A stretch of DNA of 64,000 nucleotides from Arcobacter defluvii (GTDB lineage Bacteria > Campylobacterota > Campylobacteria > Campylobacterales > Arcobacteraceae): the NCBI RefSeq assembly GCF_013201725.1, contig NZ_CP053835.1:1054001-1118000 (forward strand), written 5' to 3'. The position numbers and the translations under genes are program-made. The notes below the pieces were generated by a model, which saw only the letters and a list, made by a program, of their open reading frames with translations, was not told where the DNA came from and ran no database searches. Below, in pieces: positions 45,451 through 53,021 of this stretch; within the stretch, counting starts at the first letter, position 1, and each line of letters starts with the position of its first letter.

Positions 45451-45608
45451 GCAGTATCTTTTAACTTGATACTGCGTCAAATAAGAAAATCAACTCAATC
45501 ACATACTTATTGTATGCTCAATCGTTGATTTTCTTCTTTTCCTTGTCTGAAGCTAAAATTTACAGCTTTATTTAAAATCATTCAACTTTTTTATTATATG
45601 GAAACTCA
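45451..45608 (+). promoter_or_regulatory. Structured intergenic region with nested inverted repeats
   Basis: Three structures lie in 158 bp. GCAGTATC / GATACTGC (45451-45475) follows guaA. AAGAAAATCAAC / GTTGATTTTCTT (45483-45494 and 45524-45535) encloses an inner CATAC/GTATG hairpin (45502-45516) flanked by direct repeats CTCAATC. A small AAGCT/AGCTT pair follows near 45550-45567. The first may end guaA transcription; the second resembles a dispersed repeat or small structured RNA. Confidence 0.45.
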
Positions 45609-45923
45609 ATGGCAAATAATTGGAATATACCTTCTTCTTTAGAACAAGAAATTAGACAAAGAGATAAAGTTTGTGTTTATTGTGGTGTTGAATTTACATC
45701 AGTTAAAATTTCAAAAAAGACGGCTGCAAGTTGGGAACATATAATCAATGATGCCAAAATTATAACAAGAGAAAATATAGCTTTATGCTGTTGTGGTTGT
45801 AATGCTAGTAAAGGGCAAAAACAACTTTCAACTTGGCTTCAATCTAAATATTGTAAAGATAAAAATATCACTTCTGAAAATGTTGCACAAATTATAAAAG
45901 ATGCAATAAAAAATGGACAATAA
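45609..45923 (+). CDS. HNH endonuclease domain protein
   Basis: 104 residues. Zinc-knuckle pairs CVYCGVEF and CCCGCNASKG bracket the conserved WEHIIND, giving an HNH-type core (His of WEHI, Asn of IND and NIALCC). Short single-domain HNH proteins of this kind occur in phage, mobile elements and as housekeeping accessory genes; no partner is visible. The sequence before it is unusually structured, and a selO-like remnant lies 27 bp after it, so the locus shows signs of rearrangement. Confidence 0.75.
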   Translation: MANNWNIPSSLEQEIRQRDKVCVYCGVEFTSVKISKKTAASWEHIINDAKIITRENIALCCCGCNASKGQKQLSTWLQSKYCKDKNITSENVAQIIKDAIKNGQ

Positions 45924-45949
45924 AAAAATATTATCCTTTTTAATTACCC

Positions 45950-45989
45950 TTAATTTCTTTCTAGAATGAACAACTAACATGTAAAATAC
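45950..45989. repeat. Degenerate copy of the selO 3' end
   Basis: About 40 bp nearly match 46579-46617, which holds the last codons and stop of selO. Shared blocks are TTAATTTCTTT and GAACAACTAACATGT. The two copies lie in the same orientation and flank the GNAT gene. Confidence 0.6.
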
Positions 45990-46009
45990 TTGATCTGTTT
46001 GTTTTTTGA

Positions 46010-46015
46010 TATAAT
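46010..46015 (+). promoter_or_regulatory. Likely -10 box of the GNAT gene
   Basis: TATAAT preceded by G and a T-rich stretch, 45 bp upstream of the start at 46060. A possible TTGATC at 45990 is too close for a normal -35. Confidence 0.45.
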
Positions 46016-46059
46016 ATTTACTAACTACACATTAGTTATAGTTTTTAAAGGAGTAAATT

Positions 46060-46506
46060 TTGATAAGAAAAGCTAAAGTTTCTGATGCTCAGCAAATCTG
46101 TAATATTTTACGTAGATCAATAATAGAGTTATGCGAACTTGACCATCAAAAAAATCAAAAAGAGCTAGATGAGTGGCTTGCAAATAAAACTATACAAAAC
46201 TGTAAAGCTTGGATTAATAATAAAAAGATAAATTTCTTTGTAGCTGAAAATGATGGAAAATTAGTTGGCGTATCAAGTATAAATCACAATGGATTTTTAG
46301 AACTTTGCTACATTTTACCTGAAGCTAAAGGTTTAGGTTTTGGTAGAGAGTTATTAAAAGTAGCGGAAAATAGTATTTTAGATTTGGGTATTCAAGTATT
46401 TACTCTTGAAAGTACATTAACAGCTAAAGGATTTTATGAACATTTTGGTTATATACAAACTGGTATAAAAGAAAATAGTTTATGTTATATGAAATTTACT
46501 AAATAA
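46060..46506 (+). CDS. GNAT family N-acetyltransferase
   Basis: 148 residues. The start is TTG with AAAGGAG 6 bp upstream. The N-terminus IRKAKVSDAQQICNILRRS and the acetyl-CoA loop AKGLGFGRELL (about residue 90) are characteristic, followed by FTLESTLTAKGFYEHFGY. The acceptor substrate is not evident. The gene is bounded by two copies of the selO tail sequence, which suggests that it was inserted next to selO. Confidence 0.88.
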   Translation: MIRKAKVSDAQQICNILRRSIIELCELDHQKNQKELDEWLANKTIQNCKAWINNKKINFFVAENDGKLVGVSSINHNGFLELCYILPEAKGLGFGRELLKVAENSILDLGIQVFTLESTLTAKGFYEHFGYIQTGIKENSLCYMKFTK

Positions 46507-46543
46507 TATAAGATTATATAGATAAAAACTAATTTGTACTTTT

Positions 46544-46569
46544 CTATCCCAACATTAAAGTTGGAATAG
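46544..46569. terminator. Hairpin between GNAT and selO
   Basis: CTATCCCAAC and GTTGGAATAG pair with one mismatch around ATTAAA, between convergent genes. No long T run follows, so termination is only probable. Confidence 0.4.
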
Positions 46570-46578
46570 ATATTAAAC

Positions 46579-46617
46579 TTAATTTCTTTTACGACGAACA
46601 ACTAACATGTGATATAC
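46579..46617. repeat. selO 3' end, partner of the degenerate copy at 45950
   Basis: Contains the final codons and stop of selO (minus strand); see the copy at 45950-45989. Confidence 0.6.
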
Positions 46618-48280
46618 CAGCTATTCCAAAAAAATCTGAAGGTTTTTTTATATAATATTTTTCTTCTATCTCTTCTGTTTGTTCTTCATATGGTTTTGTC
46701 ATTATCTCTTGCAACTCTTGCACTGGTTGATAATTTCCATTTTCAGCTTCTTGATACGCCCAAACTAGATGCCATTCTCTTAGAGTGTATTTTGGATTGG
46801 TAAGTTTCATTTGCTTTGATAGTTTTTGTTTTGATTCTTCATCATTTACATTTATAAGTGATTTCCAGCTTTCAAGCCAACTGTTCCATCTTAATTTGAT
46901 ATTTTCATTTTGTGTTTTTCCATAAAAACTTTTTTCAAGGCTACTTATATCATCAGGGATATTTGATAACTCTCTAAAAAATATAGTATAGTCAACTTTT
47001 GTATCTATCATAAGATTGATTAGTTCTTCGAACAACTCAACATCAAACTTATCAAGTCCAAGTTTTTTAGCCCACATATTTTCCATCTTTTCTTGCATAA
47101 CTTTGCTAAAGTTATTTTCGATTTTTTCTAGTTCTTCTAAAGTTTCTTTATTTGAACTAAGTAGTGGTTTTAATGCACTACAAAATGATTTGAAGTTTTT
47201 AAAAGCAGCAACTGGTTGATTGAAAAATGAAAAGTGATTTCCTCCACCAGTCCAAGATTGATATTTAGGGTCGAACATCTCTATAAATCCAAAAGGACCA
47301 TAATCAAGTGTAAAACCACCAGCTGCACAGTTATCACTGTTAAAATTACCTTGGCAATATCCAACTCTTATCCAGTTGGCTACTAGTGATGTAAGACGAT
47401 TTTGAAACTCAATTGCAAGTAATATTATCTTTTCTTCTAAACTCAAATTTTGATTGATTACTTCACTATATTCTCTTTCAATCAAATGTAAAACAATCAT
47501 TTCTAACTCTTTTAAAGCATTTTCATGTTCATTTTTTCTAGCTCGTCTGCCAAAAAGTTCTAATTGACCAACTCTTAAAAAAGAAGTTGCAACTCTTGTA
47601 GTAATTGCTACATCTTCTTCTATCATAACTTCTGGGTCTTTTGAGTATGAATTATCTCTAAACCAAGGTCTAGTTACTTGCTCTTTTGTTGAAGTAAAAA
47701 GGGTTAAAGACCTTGATGTTGGAATACCAAGTGAGTGCATATGTTCTTGAGCTAAAAACTCTCTTACACTTGACCTTAAAACTGCACGTCCATCTGCACC
47801 TCTACAATATGGAGTTTTTCCTGCACCTTTTAGTTGAAATTCCCATCTTTTATCATTTATTAGGGCTTCTAAAACTGAGATTGCTCTACCATCTCCATAC
47901 CCATTTCCAGTTTGAAAAGGACATTGTGCATAATATTCAGTTCCATAAATAGATAAGGCATATCCAGTTGCCCAACCTTTATTTTGTGAAAGATTAGAGA
48001 TATTAGACATATCACCTGAAAATAGTTTGATAAAATCATTTGATTTTAGTAAGTTCTCACTAAAACCTAACTCTTTAAAAAAATTCTCACTATGAGAAAT
48101 ATATATCGGGTCTTTGATAGCAGTTGGACTTACTGGCACATAATGTCCAGTAAAAACCTCTCTTGGAAATTTATTATCTCCACTATATTTTGCGTCTGGG
48201 TCAGCATTTAGCTTATTTGTAAAAGAGTAATCACTTAGATTGATAAGTTCTTCAAAAGTTTCTATATTATTTTTATTCAT
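46589..48280 (-). CDS. selO: Protein adenylyltransferase SelO (YdiU)
   Basis: 563 residues of the pseudokinase SelO family, which transfers AMP from ATP to Ser, Thr or Tyr of target proteins and is linked to redox balance. Family marks include [20 protein letters not shown] (nucleotide loop and Lys), [20 protein letters not shown], the metal/catalytic region GNFNSDN and [13 protein letters not shown]. It ends HVSCSS: the Cys sits three from the end, where eukaryotic SelO has selenocysteine. Full length. Divergent from the ABM gene across 117 bp. Confidence 0.95.
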   Translation of the reverse strand: MNKNNIETFEELINLSDYSFTNKLNADPDAKYSGDNKFPREVFTGHYVPVSPTAIKDPIYISHSENFFKELGFSENLLKSNDFIKLFSGDMSNISNLSQNKGWATGYALSIYGTEYYAQCPFQTGNGYGDGRAISVLEALINDKRWEFQLKGAGKTPYCRGADGRAVLRSSVREFLAQEHMHSLGIPTSRSLTLFTSTKEQVTRPWFRDNSYSKDPEVMIEEDVAITTRVATSFLRVGQLELFGRRARKNEHENALKELEMIVLHLIEREYSEVINQNLSLEEKIILLAIEFQNRLTSLVANWIRVGYCQGNFNSDNCAAGGFTLDYGPFGFIEMFDPKYQSWTGGGNHFSFFNQPVAAFKNFKSFCSALKPLLSSNKETLEELEKIENNFSKVMQEKMENMWAKKLGLDKFDVELFEELINLMIDTKVDYTIFFRELSNIPDDISSLEKSFYGKTQNENIKLRWNSWLESWKSLINVNDEESKQKLSKQMKLTNPKYTLREWHLVWAYQEAENGNYQPVQELQEIMTKPYEEQTEEIEEKYYIKKPSDFFGIAGISHVSCSS

Positions 48281-48397
48281 TATTGTATTTATCCATAAAT
48301 TTATTTATTAAGATTTTAATATAGTAAATTTGTACTTAAATATAGAAACTAAAGCTACTATTAATTAGAATACAAAAAACAAATTAAAGCGATTATC

Positions 48398-48682
48398 ATG
48401 GCAGTAACAAGACAAATAATATTTTTAGCAAAAAGAGATTGTATAGAAGAACTAAAAGCATTACTTAAATCAACTATAGAAGATACAAAAAAAGAAGAGG
48501 GTTGTTTGATGTATGAAGTTTTTCAAACAAAAACAAATCCAGTAGAATTTATCGTGATTGATTCATGGGAAAGTGAAGAAGCTTTAAACAAACACTATGA
48601 AACTCCTCATTACTCACACTTTATAAATAACTTCAAACAATACAATGCACATATTGAGCCTTTTGAATTAGAAGTTTTATAG
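48398..48682 (+). CDS. Antibiotic biosynthesis monooxygenase (ABM) domain protein, YgiN-like
   Basis: 94 residues forming a single ABM ferredoxin-like domain. Characteristic stretches are KKEEGCLMYEVFQ, FIVIDSWESEEALNKHYETPHY and HFINNF. The group includes putative quinol monooxygenases and haem-degrading relatives; substrate unknown. It starts a plus-strand run with a DUF gene, an HTH gene and ridA, with gaps of 9-33 bp. Confidence 0.85.
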   Translation: MAVTRQIIFLAKRDCIEELKALLKSTIEDTKKEEGCLMYEVFQTKTNPVEFIVIDSWESEEALNKHYETPHYSHFINNFKQYNAHIEPFELEVL

Positions 48683-48691
48683 GAAATATAA

Positions 48692-49201
48692 ATGCAAGAA
48701 AATGAACTAAAAGCTTACATAAAAGAAAATTCACCTTTGATATTTGAGTATATCAATAAAGAAATATTAAAAGATATTGGTGTTATGTCATCAAATTTTT
48801 TTGTTAGATTACTTGATGAATTTTTCAATAAACAAAAAAGAGTTTATGATGAAAAGATTACAGCTGATACCCTTGGATATTATCTCATAACTGAAGTTTT
48901 AGGAGATGCAAAACAAGCTTTTCCATTTTTTAGAAAAGATACTTTGAGTTTAGATGAGATTTTTAAAGAAGCAAAGGTTTATTTTAATCATGTGAAATTT
49001 ACTATAAAAGATGATATTTTTACTATCTTATTAGTTCAAACAAAAGCAGGGGTTTCTACACTTGATGAAGAGATTATAAAGTTCTCAAAACAATTTCCAA
49101 TTAAAACTTTTGGTTTAGAAGAATTTTTATCAAAAAACTCTAATATCACTTTAGATGAAAGCATGCAAAAACTAAAAGAAGATGTAAAAAACATTCTTTA
49201 A
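48692..49201 (+). CDS. Hypothetical protein
   Basis: 169 residues, no signal peptide or TM. Helical N-terminal half (residues 1-85), then a short alpha/beta part with FTIKDDIFTILLVQTKAGV. No motif I can assign. Starts 9 bp after the ABM gene and is followed 9 bp later by the HTH gene, so it is probably co-expressed with both. Confidence 0.6.
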   Translation: MQENELKAYIKENSPLIFEYINKEILKDIGVMSSNFFVRLLDEFFNKQKRVYDEKITADTLGYYLITEVLGDAKQAFPFFRKDTLSLDEIFKEAKVYFNHVKFTIKDDIFTILLVQTKAGVSTLDEEIIKFSKQFPIKTFGLEEFLSKNSNITLDESMQKLKEDVKNIL

Positions 49202-49210
49202 AGGAAGTAA

Positions 49211-49558
49211 ATGAAAATCTCTTATCATCGTAGACGAAAAATAAAAACGAGAAGAATTGCAATAAGAGATTTGATTTTAAGAGGTATAGAAGATCCTATT
49301 GATTTAGCAAAAGAGTTAAAAGTCACAGTTCCTACTATAAAAAGGGATTTAGAAGCTATTAAAACTATGGATGAAGAGGATTTTACATTTCAAACAAGAC
49401 AAACATCAGAGCAGTTACTTGAGAAAAAAGACTTAATACTAAAAATGTTAGATGATGAAGAGTACTATACTGAAAAAGGTGAACTAAACATCAGTAAAAT
49501 TATGGATGAACTTAAAACAAGTAGAGCAACTATAATGTCAGTTTTAAATGGTGATTAG
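49211..49558 (+). CDS. Small protein with HTH motifs, putative regulator
   Basis: 115 residues, strongly basic start (YHRRRKIKTRR). An HTH-like segment IEDPIDLAKELKVTVPTIKRDL lies at about residues 26-48, as in DeoR-type winged helices. A second candidate HTH is at the C-terminus, LNISKIMDELKTSRATIMSVL. The double HTH with no effector domain suggests a small DNA-binding protein. AAGGA precedes the start. Confidence 0.6.
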   Translation: MKISYHRRRKIKTRRIAIRDLILRGIEDPIDLAKELKVTVPTIKRDLEAIKTMDEEDFTFQTRQTSEQLLEKKDLILKMLDDEEYYTEKGELNISKIMDELKTSRATIMSVLNGD

Positions 49559-49591
49559 ATATATTTAAAACAAATTTTAAGGAGTATAACA

Positions 49592-49954
49592 ATGAAAATT
49601 CATAGAATCAACCCATGCAAAAGATGGTCAGATGTGACAGTTTTTAATGGAATTGCAACTTTTACAGAAATTGCAGATACAGATACAAGTGCAGATATAA
49701 AAGGACAAGTAAAACAAATATTTGACCAAGCCCAAGCTTCACTTGCTTTAATAGATAGTGATAAATCACGAATTTTAGCAGTTACGATTTATATCACAGA
49801 TTTTGCAAACTTTGATGGCTTAAATGAGATTTGGGATGAGTGGTTCCCTGAAAATTGTGCGCCAAGTAGGGCTTGTGTAAAAGCTGAATTGGTTGATCCA
49901 AATTTATTGGTTGAAATGACATTTACAGCAGCTGCTGGTGAGAAGTTTCAATAA
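49592..49954 (+). CDS. RidA family protein (YjgF/UK114)
   Basis: 120 residues. RidA-type deaminases hydrolyse reactive 2-aminoacrylate and related imines. The C-terminal signature is present in altered form: NCAPSRACVKAEL with the active-site Arg, followed by LVEMTFTAAAG. VKQIFDQAQASLALI and VTIYITDFANFDGLNEIWDEW also match. AAGGAG precedes the start. One base separates it from the methyltransferase start. Confidence 0.88.
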   Translation: MKIHRINPCKRWSDVTVFNGIATFTEIADTDTSADIKGQVKQIFDQAQASLALIDSDKSRILAVTIYITDFANFDGLNEIWDEWFPENCAPSRACVKAELVDPNLLVEMTFTAAAGEKFQ

Positions 49955-49955
49955 T

Positions 49956-50555
49956 ATGAAGCCATTAGATATTGGTAATTCTTACAATCAAATTACCCAT
50001 ATATGGGAAAATGAAAAATTTGATAAAACAAATGGAATTATACAACATAAAAAAGCAATAAATTTTGCCAAAAATCGAGGGAAAGCACTAGATATTGGTT
50101 GTGGTTGTACAGGAAGATTTATAGATTTACTAATAGATGAAGGTTTTACTCCAAGTGGAATTGATGTATCTAGTAAAATGATAGAATTAGCAAAAGAACG
50201 TCATCCTTCTATTGATTTTTATTATGGAGATATTTGCGAATATGAATTGTCTGAGAAGTATGATTTTATTACTGCATGGGATAGTATTTGGCATATTCCT
50301 TTATCAAAACAAGAAAAAGTAATCGCAAAAATAATTGATAGCTTAAATGTTGGTGGTATTTTTATATTCTCTTTTGGTGGTACAATTGATTCTGGTGAAC
50401 ATATAGATGATTATATGGGAGCAGAAGTTTATTATTCTTCCCTTGGAATAAATGGTTTTCTAAAATGTTTTTTAGATTTAGGTTGTATTATAAGACATTT
50501 AGAATTTGACCAATATCCAGAATTACATACATACTTAATTGTAGAAAAAGCTTGA
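49956..50555 (+). CDS. Class I SAM-dependent methyltransferase
   Basis: 199 residues from ATG 49956 (MKPLDIGNSY); the in-frame GTG at 49938 lies inside ridA. The SAM loop is ALDIGCGCTGRFIDLL (about residue 48), followed by SGIDVSSKMIELAKERHP, DFYYGDICEYEL and AWDSIWHIPL. Acceptor unknown; the sequence is of the small-molecule Methyltransf_11/25 kind. Followed by an AT-rich hairpin region at 50555. Confidence 0.85.
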   Translation: MKPLDIGNSYNQITHIWENEKFDKTNGIIQHKKAINFAKNRGKALDIGCGCTGRFIDLLIDEGFTPSGIDVSSKMIELAKERHPSIDFYYGDICEYELSEKYDFITAWDSIWHIPLSKQEKVIAKIIDSLNVGGIFIFSFGGTIDSGEHIDDYMGAEVYYSSLGINGFLKCFLDLGCIIRHLEFDQYPELHTYLIVEKA

Positions 50556-50613
50556 TATTGGCTTTTATTTAACTCTTCGAGTTAGTTTTAAATTAAAAGT
50601 TAGAAGCAATATA
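50555..50613 (+). terminator. Imperfect long hairpin after the methyltransferase gene
   Basis: ATATTGGCTTTTA pairs imperfectly with TAGAAGCAATAT, with an inner AACTC/GAGTT stem at 50571-50583. It overlaps the stop codon and precedes the RNase D-like gene. Confidence 0.4.
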
Positions 50614-50677
50614 AGTGTCTAAGCTCTTTATGTTACAATACTTTTTTAAAAATGCTTGTATTAATTAGGAGCTTAAA

Positions 50678-51466
50678 ATCAAAATAATAAATGTAATCTC
50701 TAATGAAAATAGATTAAATCTAATTCGAAATTATTGTGAAGATGATTTAGAAAATAAAGTAGAAAATGTTTTAAAAAATATTTTAGAAAATGGTTCTACT
50801 TCTTTGAAATCAATGATAAAACTTTTTAATTTAATGGATAATTCACTTGATAGTGATTTACAAGTTTCTTATACAATAGGTAATAGAACAATAGAGGTTG
50901 TTAATACTTCTGAACAATTAGAAAATGTAATGAACTCAATCCAATTAACTCCTTTTATTGGTTTTGACAGTGAACAAAAACCAACTTTTAAAAAGGGTCA
51001 AGCAGATAATGGTGTTTGTCTAATTCAATTAGCTACAAAAGATAAGTGTTATCTTATTCAAATTAAACAAATCAAAAATTTAAAATCACTTATAAATTTT
51101 TTAGAAGATGATAAAATAATAAAAATTGGAACGGGATTAAAAGGTGATAATGAAGCACTTTTTAAACAATTTAATCTAAGAGTAAAATCAATGATTGATT
51201 TAGAAGATATATTTAAAAAATTATCATCAAAAAATCAAATCGGGGCTAAAAAAGCTGCTTCAATAATTTTGAATAAAAAATTACAAAAATCAAAAAATAT
51301 GTCAAGATCAAATTGGGAAAATAAAGAGCTAAGTTCTGGACAGATTAAATATGCTTCAGAAGATGCAACAGTTGTATATGATGTAATGGATAAAATTTTA
51401 GAACAATATCCTTTTGTAATGAAAATGATGCCTGAATTTTTTCAACTACACTATTTGCAAAAATGA
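50678..51466 (+). CDS. RNase D-like 3'-5' exonuclease (DEDDy), probable ATC start
   Basis: The catalytic core is clear: ExoI IGFDSE (Asp/Glu), ExoII KIGTGLKGDN, ExoIII KYASEDATVVYDV (YxxxD), a DEDDy exonuclease acting on structured RNA or DNA ends. The frame is open and coding-like back to 50669, but contains no ATG, GTG or TTG before TTG 50804. AGGAG at 50667-50671 lies 6 bp before ATC 50678, the best candidate start, giving 262 residues. If translation began at 50804 the N-terminal 42 residues would be lost but the core kept. Its stop overlaps the EamA gene start. Confidence 0.75.
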   Translation: MKIINVISNENRLNLIRNYCEDDLENKVENVLKNILENGSTSLKSMIKLFNLMDNSLDSDLQVSYTIGNRTIEVVNTSEQLENVMNSIQLTPFIGFDSEQKPTFKKGQADNGVCLIQLATKDKCYLIQIKQIKNLKSLINFLEDDKIIKIGTGLKGDNEALFKQFNLRVKSMIDLEDIFKKLSSKNQIGAKKAASIILNKKLQKSKNMSRSNWENKELSSGQIKYASEDATVVYDVMDKILEQYPFVMKMMPEFFQLHYLQK

Positions 51467-52338
51467 AAAATTTATTAAAACTAAACACCATAGATAAAGG
51501 TGTTTTATTTATGCTTTTAAGTGCATTAATAGGTGCACTTAATGGTGCTGTTGCCAAGTATTTATCTCAAAGTATGGATCCAATAGAGATAGTTTTTTAT
51601 AGAAACTTAATAGGTGTTTTAATTGTACTTTATAGTTTTAAAAAATTTTCTGTTTCTATTGATACATCAAAACTTCATCTACTTTTTTTAAGAGGAGTTT
51701 TTGGAGCACTTGCTATGGTTTTATTTTTTTATACAATAGCAACTATTCCTTTGGGAGAAGCTGTTGTATTAAATAAAACATCACCTTTTTTTGTGACTAT
51801 TCTTGCATACTATTTGATGAAAGAAAGTATTACTCTTCGTACATTTTTTGCTCTTATTATTGGGTTTATTGGAATTGTTTTTATTATGAAACCGTTTGGA
51901 GTTGAAATATCTATTGAGCATATTTTGGGAGTCTTGGGTGGTTTTTTTGCAGCTTGTGCTTATGCTACTATTAAAAAGATAAAAGATATTTATGATGCCA
52001 GGGTTATTATGCTTTCATTTATGACAGTTGGAGTATTAATTCCTTTAGGATTGTTTTTATTTACGCCTTATGTTCATTTTAAAATACATACAGATATTTT
52101 TATTTGGGCTTTGATAATTTTTATGGCGATTATTTCAACTGCTTCTCAATGGTTTTTAACAAGAGCTTACAGTATTAGTCGTGCTAGTATCATCGGAGTT
52201 GTTAGTTATTCTAATATTCCTTTTGCTATAGGATTTGGAGTGATACTTGGAGATTCATTACCTGATTTATATACTTTTTTAGGTATTGTTCTTATAGTTA
52301 TTGGTGGGATTTTAGTTAGCAAAAAATCATCAAAGTAA
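51463..52338 (+). CDS. EamA/DMT-family transporter
   Basis: 291 residues with ten predicted TM helices in two EamA repeats. The first repeat contains GALNGAVAKYLSQSMDPIE and RNLIGVLIVLY, and PLGEAVVLNKTSPFFVTILAYY; the second has IISTASQWFLTRAYSISRAS. Drug/metabolite or solute exporters; substrate cannot be told. The start ATG overlaps the exonuclease stop by 4 bp (ATGA), so the genes are coupled. Confidence 0.88.
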   Translation: MKNLLKLNTIDKGVLFMLLSALIGALNGAVAKYLSQSMDPIEIVFYRNLIGVLIVLYSFKKFSVSIDTSKLHLLFLRGVFGALAMVLFFYTIATIPLGEAVVLNKTSPFFVTILAYYLMKESITLRTFFALIIGFIGIVFIMKPFGVEISIEHILGVLGGFFAACAYATIKKIKDIYDARVIMLSFMTVGVLIPLGLFLFTPYVHFKIHTDIFIWALIIFMAIISTASQWFLTRAYSISRASIIGVVSYSNIPFAIGFGVILGDSLPDLYTFLGIVLIVIGGILVSKKSSK

Positions 52339-52356
52339 ATATATAAAAAGAGAAAA

Positions 52357-52923
52357 ATGTTTAAAACAAATGATTATTGGGAAGAAGAGTTTATAGATTT
52401 AGAAGAAAAAGAGTTAGACTCTATATATTTTGATAATTGCACTTTTGTAAAGTGTAATTTTTCAAAAGCAGTTATTTATAAATGCAAATTTACAGAGTGT
52501 AGATTTGTAAATTGTGATTTATCACTTGCTGTTTTAAAAGCTTCTACTTTCAACGATGTTTCATTTGAAAACTGTAAATTGATTGGTATTTCATGGAGTG
52601 GTTGTGATGAACCATTTGATGTTACTTTCAGCTCTTGTAATCTTTCTCAAAACTCATTTCATCTTATGGATTTAAGACAAATAAAATTTATAGATTCTCT
52701 TATAAAAGATAGTGGTTTTGAAGAGTGTAATATGGAAAAATCTCTTTTTGATAATTGTGATTTACAATTATCATCTTTTATAAAAAACAATCTAAAAAAA
52801 GCAAATTTTGTAACATCAAAAAACTACTTAATTGACCCAAAACAAAATGATTTGACAAAAGCTTCATTTTCTCTTCCCGAGGCTTTGAGTTTTCTTTCTT
52901 TACTTCCTATAGAAATAAAATAA
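52357..52923 (+). CDS. Pentapeptide-repeat protein (Qnr/McbG-like)
   Basis: 188 residues made of A(D/N)LxX-type five-residue steps: NCTFVKCNFSKAVIYKCKF at about residues 25-45, NCDLSLAVLKASTF, NCKLIGISWSGC, SCNLSQNSFHL, ECNMEKSLFDNCDLQLSSF. Central F or L positions are regular, predicting a right-handed beta-helix that mimics DNA shape. Qnr and McbG proteins protect gyrase; the size (188 versus about 218 for Qnr) and absence of a distinct loop leave the function open. Begins 18 bp after the EamA gene. Confidence 0.85.
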   Translation: MFKTNDYWEEEFIDLEEKELDSIYFDNCTFVKCNFSKAVIYKCKFTECRFVNCDLSLAVLKASTFNDVSFENCKLIGISWSGCDEPFDVTFSSCNLSQNSFHLMDLRQIKFIDSLIKDSGFEECNMEKSLFDNCDLQLSSFIKNNLKKANFVTSKNYLIDPKQNDLTKASFSLPEALSFLSLLPIEIK

Positions 52924-53021
52924 CAACTGTTTTTATACTTTTAACGCTATTCTAAATAGCTGTATGATATGATTAGCGACCACTTTTATTTAAGAAAAAT
53001 CAATTAAAAATTAGGAGAATC

